From Paratissierella segnis (GTDB lineage Bacteria; Bacillota; Clostridia; Tissierellales; Tissierellaceae): a stretch of 64,000 nucleotides of DNA. A program made the translations under genes and the position numbers. Below are positions 51,362-59,630 of the stretch, piece by piece (position 1 is the first letter of the stretch; each line of letters opens with the position of its first letter). Where the stretch lies: NCBI RefSeq assembly GCF_014385195.1, contig NZ_JACRTG010000018.1, positions 124,001 to 188,000 of the forward strand. The letters are read 5' to 3'. Under the pieces are notes generated by a model that made no database searches, was not told where the DNA came from, and saw only the letters and a list, made by a program, of their open reading frames with translations.

Positions 51362-52759
51362 ATGAATGTTGATTTAAGTGCTCTACATTATATCTACCTT
51401 GTATTTACTCTCTTAATATTAGCGGTAATGATTAAAAAGAGAGATACAACATTGGTTTGTATCGTGGGCATATTTCTTCTGGCATTAGTTGCGACCAATT
51501 CACTTTCCAGTAGTATAATCACCGTATTTAACAGTTTTATATATGCTATTGTAGAACTGATGGGAACTATATTGATTATCTCAGTAATAGTTGCAATGAG
51601 TACAATACTTGCGAAAACAGGTATCAACGAATTGATGATATCTCCATTTACAAAACTTATAAAAAGTCCTGCATTGGCATACTGGGTCATAGGTATTTTA
51701 ATGATGATTATTTCATGGTTTTTCTGGCCTTCTCCTGCTGTTGCTTTGATAGGAGCCGTTATGCTTCCCATAGCTGTCCAAGTAGGGTTGCCTGCTTTAG
51801 CTGTTGCAATGGCAATGAACCTTTTCGGGCACGGTATAGCATTGTCCGGTGACTTTATTATCCAAGGGGCACCAAAGCTTACTGCAGATGCAGCGGGGAT
51901 ATCTGTTGGCGAAGTAATAAGTGCAAGTATTCCTTTAGTATTTATAATGGGAGTTGTAACTACTGTAGCAGCCTTTATATTTATTAAAAAGGATCTAAAA
52001 TCGGGAAAGTTGAAAGTAGATAATGGAGGTCCGAAGATTTTAAATAAAGAAGATGAAGAATATAAAAATGTGTTAAGTCCAAAGACCAAGAATACACTGG
52101 CAATCTTGGTTCCCATCCTTTTTGCCATGGATGTTGTAATTATGATAGTTGCAAAACTTCAAGGCGGAGATGCTACTGCCCTTGTAGGAGGTACAGCAAT
52201 ATTTATACTCATTTTGGTATCCATCTTACTTCATAAAGGGAAGGCGTTGGAGGAAATAACCAAGTATTTGGTAAAGGGTTTGAAATTTGGATTTGAAATA
52301 TTTGGTCCGGTAATCCCAATAGCCGCATTTTTCTATCTGGGGGATGAAGGATTTATAAAAGTAATAGGAGAATTTTTACCTCAAAATTCCCAAGGACTTG
52401 TTAATGATTTGGGAATCGCTTTAGCAAATGCTGTTCCATTAAATAGGGCTATCGGAGCTGTGACGCTAACATCTGTTGGAGCAATCACAGGACTTGATGG
52501 TTCAGGTTTCTCCGGCATATCATTAGCTGGTTCGGTAGCAAAATTATTTGGTTCGGCTCTGGGAAGAGGGGTTTCTACTCTGACTGCCTTGGGGCAGATA
52601 GCTGCAATTTGGGTAGGAGGGGGAACCTTAATCCCTTGGGCGGTAATCCCAGCTGCTGCAATATGTGGTGTTGATCCATTTGAACTAACTCGAAGGAATT
52701 TTAAACCGGTTGTTATTGGGTTAGTCATTACGACCATAGCAGGTATATTTTTGATATAG
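51362..52759 (+). CDS. Ion-transporter-superfamily membrane transporter, substrate unknown
   Basis: A 465-residue integral membrane protein with about twelve helices and the layout of the ion transporter superfamily (two halves, each with a re-entrant region, for example FFWPSPAVALIGAVMLPIAVQVG and GLDGSGFSGISLAGSVAKLFGSALGRGVSTLTALGQIAAIWVGGGTLIPW). Organic acids are usual substrates in this superfamily, but none can be named here. AGGAGGGATT precedes the ATG. Its stop codon lies inside a 44-base palindrome. Confidence 0.75.
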   Translation: MNVDLSALHYIYLVFTLLILAVMIKKRDTTLVCIVGIFLLALVATNSLSSSIITVFNSFIYAIVELMGTILIISVIVAMSTILAKTGINELMISPFTKLIKSPALAYWVIGILMMIISWFFWPSPAVALIGAVMLPIAVQVGLPALAVAMAMNLFGHGIALSGDFIIQGAPKLTADAAGISVGEVISASIPLVFIMGVVTTVAAFIFIKKDLKSGKLKVDNGGPKILNKEDEEYKNVLSPKTKNTLAILVPILFAMDVVIMIVAKLQGGDATALVGGTAIFILILVSILLHKGKALEEITKYLVKGLKFGFEIFGPVIPIAAFFYLGDEGFIKVIGEFLPQNSQGLVNDLGIALANAVPLNRAIGAVTLTSVGAITGLDGSGFSGISLAGSVAKLFGSALGRGVSTLTALGQIAAIWVGGGTLIPWAVIPAAAICGVDPFELTRRNFKPVVIGLVITTIAGIFLI

Positions 52760-52795
52760 ATAAAGAGACAATTAATTGTCTCTTTATCTATATCA
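52752..52795. terminator. 44-base perfect palindrome overlapping the transporter stop codon
   Basis: 22-base arms with no spacer; the inner part reads AAGAGACAATTAATTGTCTC. The outer arms include the TAG stop codon (52757-52759). As RNA it makes a long hairpin with A-rich and T-rich arms, so it may terminate in both directions. Confidence 0.75.
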
Positions 52796-52827
52796 TATCT
52801 TGGTAGTAAAGGCAGAGTGAATTATAA

Positions 52828-52917
52828 GACTTATTTGAATCAGAAAAGTTGAAACTTGCTATTGATATTTCAAGAGCTGTGGATGCACCAATAGAAGAAA
52901 TCTTTATTTATAAATAG
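52828..52917 (+). pseudogene. C-terminal fragment of an Xre-type regulator
   Basis: The open stretch DLFESEKLKLAIDISRAVDAPIEEIFIYK ends in TAG and matches the last helices of small Xre-family regulators (LAxxISKVLxxPIEEIF). No start codon or upstream helix-turn-helix remains, because a stop codon precedes it in frame. Confidence 0.5.
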
Positions 52918-53081
52918 GTCATTTAAGACAAGTGCGAAATCATTGAAAAAATGACTTTTGATAGATTATGATTAACTGTATTAATTTAATAGTGTATGGT
53001 ATTATGTAGTTACAAAAAATTGCAAGGCTATTATCTCTATAAATATTCCCTTGCAAATACTATTATATGAGGAGTGATTTT

Positions 53082-53147
53082 ATGATGATAAAACGTTATA
53101 TTAGTCTAAAAATAAAATGGGGATTACAAAGGGGGTCTCTCAATTAG
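53082..53147 (+). CDS. Candidate leader peptide upstream of the ABC transporter
   Basis: A 21-codon frame, MMIKRYISLKIKWGLQRGSLN, with a good binding site (GAGGAGTG) seven bases before two ATG codons. Its 3' end contains GGGGGT (53131-53136), which can pair with ACCCTC (53160-53165) in the intergenic region. The peptide resembles no family I know. An inverted repeat TTGCAAGG...CCTTGCAA (53020-53056) lies just upstream. Confidence 0.45.
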   Translation: MMIKRYISLKIKWGLQRGSLN

Positions 53148-53159
53148 ACTTCAGAAGTA

Positions 53160-53176
53160 ACCCTCATAAGGAGGGT
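53160..53176 (+). promoter_or_regulatory. Shine-Dalgarno-sequestering hairpin before the ABC ATPase gene
   Basis: ACCCTC (53160-53165) pairs with GAGGGT (53171-53176) around ATAAG. The right arm is the Shine-Dalgarno sequence of the gene that starts at 53181. ACCCTC can instead pair with GGGGGT inside the leader peptide frame, which would expose the site. Confidence 0.55.
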
Positions 53177-53180
53177 CTTA

Positions 53181-54146
53181 ATGTATCTAAAGGATGAAAA
53201 AACGCTTTTGCAAGTCGTAGGTTTATACAAAAAGTATGATGATTATTATGCTAATTATGATTTAAATTTATCGTTATTCGAAGGTGAAATACTGGGCTTG
53301 TTGGGTCCGAACGGAGCCGGAAAAACTACTTTAGTTCGGCAGATTTCAGGGATTTTAAAACCATCAGCAGGGGAGATTATAATTGATGGATACAATATAG
53401 AGGATTGCCCTGAGATAATTCCAAAAACGATTTGCAGCATGGGTCAGCTTGTATATACTCATAGAAATTTAACAGTTTATGAGCATATATATTATACAGG
53501 AATACTTAGGGGGCTTAGTACCAAAAGTGCTGATGAACAATCAATTTATTTATTAGAAAGGTTCAACATATTAAACTTAAAAAATCGTATTATAGACACA
53601 TTAAGCGGAGGAGAAATTAGAATTATCTCTTTTATCGCGACAATCATAGGATTTAGAAAATTAATTATTTTGGATGAACCTACAAATGATATGGATCCCG
53701 AACATAGAAGCATTCTATGGAAATTATTAAAAGAAATTAGGGATGAAATACAGTCTTCAATATTGCTCGTTACTCACAATGTAGCAGAGGCAGAATCATT
53801 AGTTGATCGTGTGGCTATTATACAGAAAGGGCAGATTACTCATCTTGGTACACCTAAAGAGCTAATATCCAAAGCATCAAATATGTGTAGAATAGTCTTT
53901 AGTGTATATCATGACATTGCTATACCTCAACATTCAATTGAAAATCTGGGAGCGGTTAAAGTTGATAGCACTACATATCAAATAGTAGTTGCTAGAGAGG
54001 TATTAAAAGAGCGTATCAAAGAAATTCTAACTAGTGATATTAACCCATATATAAGAGATATCCAAATCTTATTACCATCATTAGCTGACGCATATTTATA
54101 CAGTGTAAGTGAAAAATACGATAATGGTGAGGAGGGTTTAGTATGA
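53181..54146 (+). CDS. ABC transporter ATP-binding protein (exporter type)
   Basis: A 321-residue ATPase with Walker A GPNGAGKTT near residue 43, the signature LSGGEIRII, Walker B LIILDEPTND and the switch His in LLVTHN. The roughly 80-residue C-terminal extension is typical of DrrA/CcmA-like ATPases for ABC-2 exporters, which pump drugs, lipids or peptides. The next gene overlaps it by four bases and encodes the membrane partner. Expression may be controlled by the leader features at 53082-53176. Confidence 0.93.
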   Translation: MYLKDEKTLLQVVGLYKKYDDYYANYDLNLSLFEGEILGLLGPNGAGKTTLVRQISGILKPSAGEIIIDGYNIEDCPEIIPKTICSMGQLVYTHRNLTVYEHIYYTGILRGLSTKSADEQSIYLLERFNILNLKNRIIDTLSGGEIRIISFIATIIGFRKLIILDEPTNDMDPEHRSILWKLLKEIRDEIQSSILLVTHNVAEAESLVDRVAIIQKGQITHLGTPKELISKASNMCRIVFSVYHDIAIPQHSIENLGAVKVDSTTYQIVVAREVLKERIKEILTSDINPYIRDIQILLPSLADAYLYSVSEKYDNGEEGLV

Positions 54147-54919
54147 CTATTAAGGAATTGAAAAGCAATGCTTTATATCGTTCCCAAAATAAATTGAAAT
54201 TATTGAATCAATGGGTTTTAATAAAATCAGCATTTGCAGATTTAAGGCTAAATTGGAAATTTTCTTTCCTTGTCGTACTGATATCTCCAATTAGTTTTTT
54301 AGCTTTTTTGTATATTTTTGTAGGGGATAATAACAACTATATGATATATGCTTTATCAGGGAATATGGTAATGTCAATGGTTACAGGGACAATGTTATCA
54401 CTTGGTCAGGAATTTGGTGTTTTAAAAGAGATTAGGGGATTTGATTTTTATGCTGTACTTCCAATTAGACGATTTAATTTAGTGGTAGCGTATGTAACAA
54501 AAGCAACAATTATAGGGTTACCATCTTATTTGATAATATTTTTGATTGGTAAATATCTACTTAAGTTGGATGTTTATTTTAATATTTCTCTACTTTTAGT
54601 TCTTTTGATTGCCGGATATTCCTTGTCAGCAGTGGGAGTTTTTATAGGATTACGTAGCCGAGATGCAAAACAAGCCAATATAATAACTCAAATTGTACAG
54701 CCTATAATAGTTTTTGTATCTCCTGTATTTATTCCCGAAAGCGCATTGCCACCATTATTACTATATATCGCCCATATTTTTCCAACTAGATATGCTGCCA
54801 TTGCCATAAGAAATGCATTGGAAGGTAGTTTTGATTGGATTAGTATTTTAGTTCTATGTGTCTTCTGTCTAATATCTTTTATCTGGATTGAAAAGCATAT
54901 GGATTGGAGAATAAACTGA
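54143..54919 (+). CDS. ABC-2 type exporter permease
   Basis: A 258-residue membrane protein with six predicted helices in the ABC-2 layout. It starts after a soluble stretch of about 40 residues and ends with a short tail. The region MLSLGQEFGVLKEIRGFDFYAVLPIRRFNLVVAYVTKA is the usual cytoplasmic segment. It overlaps the ATPase gene by four bases, so the two form one exporter. The substrate is unknown; drugs, lipids and peptides are all possible. Confidence 0.88.
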   Translation: MTIKELKSNALYRSQNKLKLLNQWVLIKSAFADLRLNWKFSFLVVLISPISFLAFLYIFVGDNNNYMIYALSGNMVMSMVTGTMLSLGQEFGVLKEIRGFDFYAVLPIRRFNLVVAYVTKATIIGLPSYLIIFLIGKYLLKLDVYFNISLLLVLLIAGYSLSAVGVFIGLRSRDAKQANIITQIVQPIIVFVSPVFIPESALPPLLLYIAHIFPTRYAAIAIRNALEGSFDWISILVLCVFCLISFIWIEKHMDWRIN

Positions 54920-54979
54920 TGATTAAAAGATTTTGCAATGTTTGATGGCAGTTCAGTAATGCAAAAAATTTAATATTTG

Positions 54980-55006
54980 GAGGATAGTATTGTTGCTATC
55001 CTCTTT
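54980..55006 (+). terminator. Terminator after the ABC exporter genes
   Basis: GAGGATAG pairs with CTATCCTC around an eight-base loop, followed by TTTAAAT. Confidence 0.7.
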
Positions 55007-55019
55007 AAATAGTTGATAT

Positions 55020-55115
55020 ATGGGATCAGATGGTTGGGGGAGAAATGCAAGATTAAGGGATTGGAATTATGATAATCCATATTTATGGTATCTTTTTACT
55101 ATTAGACCTAGATAG
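55020..55115 (+). other. Short frame, possibly a gene remnant
   Basis: A 31-codon frame, MGSDGWGRNARLRDWNYDNPYLWYLFTIRPR. The composition looks protein-like (many Trp, Tyr and Asn), but no ribosome binding site precedes it. It may be the tail of a lost gene or a small peptide; I cannot tell which. Confidence 0.25.
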
Positions 55116-55148
55116 ACTAAAATATTTGAGTCGGTGAGGTGTTCTTTC

Positions 55149-56036
55149 GTGGATAAAAAAAGAAATAACCTTATAATTTTTCTAATGTTCCTATTAGGGG
55201 TATTTGTATTACCATTTTCAGGACTTTTAAGAGCTCAAACTAGATATGGGAGAAATTATAGCGAGCCTTTTCATGGTTTGATTTTTAAAGATCCATACTT
55301 GATTTCTAATTTTTATGTTGAAAGAAATATTGAGGATATGAGTGATATCATTGAACATACTTGCAGCTTTAATTATCTTGGAGAAGACAACCTAGAAGTC
55401 TTTATTTTAGGGAAAGAGATTGACAATATCATAACTAAACATAATATAAATATAGAAGATACAGTTCAAATAGCAGTTGATAATTCTGCAGAAATAACCC
55501 AAGAAATAGTTAATATATCTAAATTAAAACCTATTTATGATGAAATAAGTAATTTTGACTATACAGGGGTTAGTTTTAAAAAGCTTAGTGCTCCTGAAGA
55601 TGAAGCCTATACTATAAAAATTAGGCTTCCCATGAGGAAAATTTTTGATAGAAATAAGGTTATTATTAGATTGTCTACATTTATAACAAATGCTAAAATT
55701 GACAATATATTAGATGATGAAAAATCAATTAACCTAAATGTAGGGGAGTATTATATTAGCTCGATTGAAATATATAACAAGAACTTGATCTTTAATCATA
55801 TATTGGGTAAATATATAAGAGTTATATGTATAATTATATTTATAGTTTATGTGTTTAAGGTCATCTTTGGGACTAAGAGGAAATCAAGTTTATTAGTATT
55901 AATTAGTCTATACTATATATTTTTAAATTTTTATAAAGTAATGGGAAAAGAATTAAGTGGTGGCATGGGTTTTATTATAATATTTAGTATATTTGGGTTG
56001 ATTTTAAGTTCAATCTTAGCTTACAAGTTTAGTTGA
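55149..56036 (+). CDS. Hypothetical membrane protein
   Basis: A 295-residue protein of unknown function. An N-terminal membrane helix or signal (residues 6-26) is followed by about 190 residues that are probably outside the cell, then three membrane helices (about 215-290). The start is GTG at 55149, seven bases after GGTGAGGTG; an earlier in-frame GTG lies within that site. The protein has no motif I recognise. Its neighbours are an exporter and a decayed gene, so no role can be inferred. Confidence 0.7.
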   Translation: MDKKRNNLIIFLMFLLGVFVLPFSGLLRAQTRYGRNYSEPFHGLIFKDPYLISNFYVERNIEDMSDIIEHTCSFNYLGEDNLEVFILGKEIDNIITKHNINIEDTVQIAVDNSAEITQEIVNISKLKPIYDEISNFDYTGVSFKKLSAPEDEAYTIKIRLPMRKIFDRNKVIIRLSTFITNAKIDNILDDEKSINLNVGEYYISSIEIYNKNLIFNHILGKYIRVICIIIFIVYVFKVIFGTKRKSSLLVLISLYYIFLNFYKVMGKELSGGMGFIIIFSIFGLILSSILAYKFS

Positions 56037-56112
56037 ATTCTAAAGGAGATAGTATGATTACCATCCTTCTAAAGTTGTTGAATTTAATTTGCCTAAAAAA
56101 TTGCTTTAAATT

Positions 56113-56535
56113 GTGTATTGCCGTCTGCTAACAGCGGAATATCAAAATCTATTAGCAGTTAAATTTTCGGATAAAGGCGTTATAAGCGATTTGAAAGTAG
56201 AAAGGAATGGCTTGAAGATCTATTTTTCAGCATATGAAGGAGAAGAGGCTGATTTTTATGCCGCATTTTCCGATATTCCATCAACTACTGTAAATTTTAT
56301 AGATAATAATATGATAATTGAGCTTAAAGAATCTAAAATATCAGAGGAGTTAGATTTAGACATTTTAAAGGATATAAATCAAGCATATGTTGATAGTATT
56401 GATTTTAAAGAATTTGAAGATCGGGTTATTATTTCCATAGGTTTAAATGATACAACAAGGGAATACCTTTTGTATAAAAGAATACCTGATGAATCAGGTG
56501 AAGATCTACCTTTTTTAAATATCCAATTGAGATAA
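56113..56535 (+). CDS. Hypothetical protein, probably N-terminally broken
   Basis: A 140-residue frame from GTG 56113, with no ribosome binding site. The same frame continues upstream as YDYHPSKVVEFNLPKKLL (56053-56106), ended by an in-frame TAA at 56107. This suggests that an older, longer gene was split by a stop codon, although a stop also lies at 56050. The readable part is acidic and soluble, with no known motif. It ends inside a perfect palindromic terminator. Confidence 0.45.
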   Translation: MYCRLLTAEYQNLLAVKFSDKGVISDLKVERNGLKIYFSAYEGEEADFYAAFSDIPSTTVNFIDNNMIIELKESKISEELDLDILKDINQAYVDSIDFKEFEDRVIISIGLNDTTREYLLYKRIPDESGEDLPFLNIQLR

Positions 56536-56565
56536 GGTCACTGGGAATTCCCAGTGACCTTATCT
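56530..56565. terminator. 36-base perfect palindrome, bidirectional terminator
   Basis: 18-base arms without spacer; the centre is GGGAATTCCC. It overlaps the stop codon of the plus-strand gene and lies eight bases before the end of the convergent minus-strand gene. Confidence 0.8.
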
Positions 56566-56572
56566 ATCTTCA

Positions 56573-57070
56573 TCAAACAATATATTTCCTTGGGAATTTA
56601 ATATTATCGAAGCTAGCTTCACCTTCCCAAGTGAATAAAAACATATCATTATCGTAAAATTCTGTTTGAGATAATGTTCTTCCATCATCTAAATATAGCT
56701 CAACTTTATTTATATTGCTATCATTTATAATACCATAGAGCTTATTTCTATCACTGGAATAACCCCAAGTAAAATTCAATGGTCTCCCTTTATCTATTTC
56801 AATTCCAGTGACTTGATTTCCAAAAGTCCAAAAGAAAAACATGGTTTTTTTAACAGTGTTGCAAGAAATCCATTTATCATATTTGCATAGTATATATTTT
56901 CCATCATCAAAATCTTCAATATGAACTACCTTAGATGGGCCATAATGGATACTTCTCTCAGATGCTTCATGAGCAGCCATTGGTGTTAGAGATATGCCTC
57001 TGTTAAGGAACAATGTGGATAGTGCTATCAGTATAATTATATTTCTAACTATCTTTTTCTTTCTATTCAT
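56573..57070 (-). CDS. Hypothetical membrane-anchored protein of the PadR operon
   Basis: A 165-residue protein with a basic start and one hydrophobic helix (residues 8-24), then a domain of about 135 residues that is probably outside the cell. The content FNGQ-free, Tyr/Asp-rich stretches (HIEDFDDGKYILCKYDKW, KVELYLDDGRTLSQTEFYDNDMFLFTWEG) suggest a beta-rich fold. No family is recognised. It overlaps the upstream HAAS-type gene by eight bases, so it is the third gene of a padR operon. Confidence 0.7.
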   Translation of the reverse strand: MNRKKKIVRNIIILIALSTLFLNRGISLTPMAAHEASERSIHYGPSKVVHIEDFDDGKYILCKYDKWISCNTVKKTMFFFWTFGNQVTGIEIDKGRPLNFTWGYSSDRNKLYGIINDSNINKVELYLDDGRTLSQTEFYDNDMFLFTWEGEASFDNIKFPRKYIV

Positions 57071-57776
57071 TTAAGTCACCTGTCTTTAATGGAATTTCGA
57101 CTTTATAGTATCTGTTATACATATCATACTCAATAATCAATGTATCTATCTTATCTGAAAAATTGCTGATAGTACTTATGCCCTTAGTAACAATACCTCC
57201 AGATGAAGAGCCGGAGCTCACAAAATATTCATTACCTAAATTATCCCTTATAGTTCCAATAGAGCCAAGTGACCATCCCATCCCTAAAGGTTTGGTGTCA
57301 TAATACTCATATATTATATTTAAGTCCCCATTTTTTTCATATATAACATTTTTAAACTTTATCACTCTGTCATCAATTTTTACTTTCTCGTTGACCTTTA
57401 TATCATAAACAATATCTTCTTTTGCAATATGCTTTGCCGGATTTCCAGAGAAAATTGTACTTATTAATGAGATGCCAACTGTAAAAACAGTGATTATTAA
57501 AAATATAGTCACTAGCGCATTAGTTATTTTATAAATCCATCCTAAAACAAAATTATGTTCCCTATTTAAGGCAATACCTATTTCCTTAGGATTTCCCATA
57601 TCCCTTAATGTAAGCTCTTCAGCAGTCACTTTATCAATGCCTCTGCTGTCGTAATATTCCATTTTATCTAGTATATGATCTTCTAATTCCTTTCTTATAT
57701 CCTCTCTATCAAAGGGAAATTTTATATAGGATATAACCTCATTTATGAATTTATCACTCTTAAGCAAATTCATGGT
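57063..57776 (-). CDS. Membrane protein with N-terminal HAAS/permease-prefix domain
   Basis: A 237-residue protein. Residues 1-75 form a helical prefix (KFINEVISYIKFPFDREDIRKELEDHILDKMEYYDSRG ... LRDMGNPKEIGIALNREH), typical of HAAS-type or DUF1700-like domains that are encoded next to PadR regulators. One or two membrane helices follow, then an outer domain rich in Tyr and Ser. ATG 57776 is used, with GGTGAT close by; ATG 57785 is also possible. It overlaps the end of padR, which indicates coupling. Confidence 0.75.
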   Translation of the reverse strand, partial: TMNLLKSDKFINEVISYIKFPFDREDIRKELEDHILDKMEYYDSRGIDKVTAEELTLRDMGNPKEIGIALNREHNFVLGWIYKITNALVTIFLIITVFTVGISLISTIFSGNPAKHIAKEDIVYDIKVNEKVKIDDRVIKFKNVIYEKNGDLNIIYEYYDTKPLGMGWSLGSIGTIRDNLGNEYFVSSGSSSGGIVTKGISTISNFSDKIDTLIIEYDMYNRYYKVEIPLKTGDLNE

Positions 57777-58104
57777 CATCACCATAGACTACTTTTTCTA
57801 CTGATTTAGAAAAAGTCTCCCATTGCCGTTTTTCTTCAATAAGCTGTTTCTTTCCTCTTTTAGTAATTTGATAATATTTTCTTTCTCTTCCCGCATCGCC
57901 CTTAGACAAATAAGACTCAACATATCCTATATTCTCTAATTTGTGTAAGACAGGGTATAGGGTACCCTCTTTGAACTGAAAGGTATTGTCAGAGCGTGTT
58001 TCCAGCTCTCTAATTATCTCATAGCCGTATCTATCTCTTTCTTGTAATAATGATAGTAATAGTAAAATTGTACTTCCGCCAACAAGACCTTTATCAATTT
58101 TCAT
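57760..58104 (-). CDS. PadR-family transcriptional regulator
   Basis: A 114-residue winged-helix protein: LLLLSLLQERDRYGYEIIRELETRSDNTFQFKEGTLYPVLHKLENIGYVESYLSKGDAGRERKYYQITKRGKKQL is the full PadR pattern. ATG 58104 follows GGAGGTGTGGTT; the longer frame upstream would run through its own promoter. PadR proteins with this context usually sense a compound or envelope stress and repress their own operon. A perfect inverted repeat overlies its -10. Confidence 0.95.
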   Translation of the reverse strand: MKIDKGLVGGSTILLLLSLLQERDRYGYEIIRELETRSDNTFQFKEGTLYPVLHKLENIGYVESYLSKGDAGRERKYYQITKRGKKQLIEEKRQWETFSKSVEKVVYGDDHEFA

Positions 58105-58133
58105 AACCACACCTCCGCATTTATACATTGGAC

Positions 58134-58172
58134 TTCTATGTATAGGATACATAGAATGTCGATGTATGTCAA
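58134..58172 (-). promoter_or_regulatory. padR promoter with overlapping operator
   Basis: On the minus strand TTGACA (58172-58167), a 17-base spacer and TATCCT (58149-58144). A perfect ten-base inverted repeat, TTCTATGTAT-AGG-ATACATAGAA (58134-58156), is centred on the -10. ATGTAT/ATACAT half-sites are typical of PadR operators, so autorepression is likely. Confidence 0.85.
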
Positions 58173-58201
58173 GAAAAAAATAGCTCCATATAGAGCTATT
58201 T
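58173..58201 (-). terminator. Terminator after the TPM-domain gene
   Basis: On the minus strand AAATAGCTC pairs with GAGCTATTT around a six-base loop, followed by a T-run. It ends the LemA-TPM unit just before the padR promoter region. Confidence 0.8.
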
Positions 58202-58214
58202 AAAAATTTATTAT

Positions 58215-58979
58215 TTACCATCTACCACCGGCACCGCCACCGCCGGAGCGACCTCCGCCACCTCTTGAGCTGCCTCCTCCGTTACGACCGCTTCCTTTGT
58301 AATTTCCGCCGCCTCTTCCAAAGCCTCGAAAAATACTATAGGTTAACCATCCTCTAAAGAATCTAAAATCTATGAACATGAATATTATTATGCCGATAAT
58401 TATATATATACTTGATATTTTATTTCCAATATGATTTTGATTATTCGGGGCATAATATTCATCATTTCTTGTTTCAAGTTGGATATTATATTCAGATTCT
58501 ACATAATCCAAAATCTCTTCATAGCCTGATAATACTCCTGTATTGTAATCTCCTTGTGAAAAATAAGGTATTATATTGTTTTCAATTATCCTTTTTACTC
58601 TGCTATCTGGGAGTACTCCTTCTAACCCATAGCCTACTTCTATCCAAATTTCTCCTTCGTTGGGGACAATTAGTATTAACAATCCATTATCTAATTGGGC
58701 TCCTCCAATATCCCATTCATCAAATAAGGCTGTGGCATATCTATTGATATCCATACCCTCTAAGTCATTGATAGAAGTTACGACAATTTGTGCACCGGTT
58801 TGTTGATATAGTTCCGTATTAGTAGTTATAATATATTCTTCTGTTGTTTCATCTAATATATTTGCATCATCATATACATAGAAGTCATTGTTAGGTTTAG
58901 GCAATGCATATACGGGAGAAACTAGGATAATCACAAAAGCTATGATAATAAAAATATACTTACTTTTGAGATTTTTCAT
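58215..58979 (-). CDS. TPM-domain membrane protein with glycine-rich tail (YgcG type)
   Basis: A 254-residue protein: signal peptide (to about residue 25), a TPM domain (FYVYDDANILDETTEEYI ... GAQIVVTSINDLEGMDINRYATALFDEWDIGG ... DNGLLILIVPNEGEIWIEVGYGLEGVLPD), a membrane helix near residues 188-205 and a Gly/Arg/Ser-rich C-terminus. TPM proteins are commonly paired with LemA, as here, 12 bases upstream. The pair is thought to act at the cell envelope; its exact role is unknown. Confidence 0.92.
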   Translation of the reverse strand: MKNLKSKYIFIIIAFVIILVSPVYALPKPNNDFYVYDDANILDETTEEYIITTNTELYQQTGAQIVVTSINDLEGMDINRYATALFDEWDIGGAQLDNGLLILIVPNEGEIWIEVGYGLEGVLPDSRVKRIIENNIIPYFSQGDYNTGVLSGYEEILDYVESEYNIQLETRNDEYYAPNNQNHIGNKISSIYIIIGIIIFMFIDFRFFRGWLTYSIFRGFGRGGGNYKGSGRNGGGSSRGGGGRSGGGGAGGRW

Positions 58980-58991
58980 TTAAGCACCCTC

Positions 58992-59555
58992 TTAAAAGTT
59001 TACTTCAGGAACTTCTGCATCTTCCGGGTTAATCTCAAAATATTCTCTTGACTGATATCCGAATATTTTCGCTACAATATTGGTAGGAAACCTTCTTATA
59101 GTGGTATTAAATCCTCTTACAGCATCGTTATATCTCATTCTTTCAGTGCTAATTCTATTTTCTGTTCCGGAAAGTTCAGCTTGCAATTCCAAGAAGTTTT
59201 GATTAGCCTTAAGATCCGGATAATTTTCTACTACTACGTTTAAGGATCTTATTGCTGCATCAAGCTGATCATTAGCTGCTGCAAATTCCTGCGGTGAAGT
59301 TGCACTATTAAATCCCGCCCGGGCATTTGTTATCTGGGTTAAGACCTGTTCTTCATGACTGGCATATCCTTTGACGGTATTTACCAGATTGGGTATCAAG
59401 TCAGCTCTTCTCTTTAGAACATTTTCAACCTGTGCCCATGCACTGTCCACGCTCTCTTCCATACTGGCAAGTCTATTATATGTCCCAATGGATGTTATAG
59501 CCACTAAGGCTATTACAATAATTATTATAATTAAAGTTAATGATTTTCCTTTCAT
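58992..59555 (-). CDS. lemA: LemA family protein
   Basis: A 187-residue protein with an N-terminal membrane helix (residues 5-25) and a long helical domain: YNRLASMEESVDSAWAQVENVLKRRADLIPNLVNTVKGYASHEEQVLTQITNARAGF, then AELSGTENRISTERMRYNDAVRGFNTTIRRFPTNIVAKIFGY. This matches LemA throughout. AGGAGGGATTAA precedes the ATG. It forms a pair with the TPM-domain gene. Confidence 0.96.
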   Translation of the reverse strand: MKGKSLTLIIIIIVIALVAITSIGTYNRLASMEESVDSAWAQVENVLKRRADLIPNLVNTVKGYASHEEQVLTQITNARAGFNSATSPQEFAAANDQLDAAIRSLNVVVENYPDLKANQNFLELQAELSGTENRISTERMRYNDAVRGFNTTIRRFPTNIVAKIFGYQSREYFEINPEDAEVPEVNF

Positions 59556-59630
59556 TTAATCCCTCCTAATATTTAAAATCCCCTGATATTATATTTATAT
59601 CCAAGTTATATAGATTGTATCAGTTAACTA

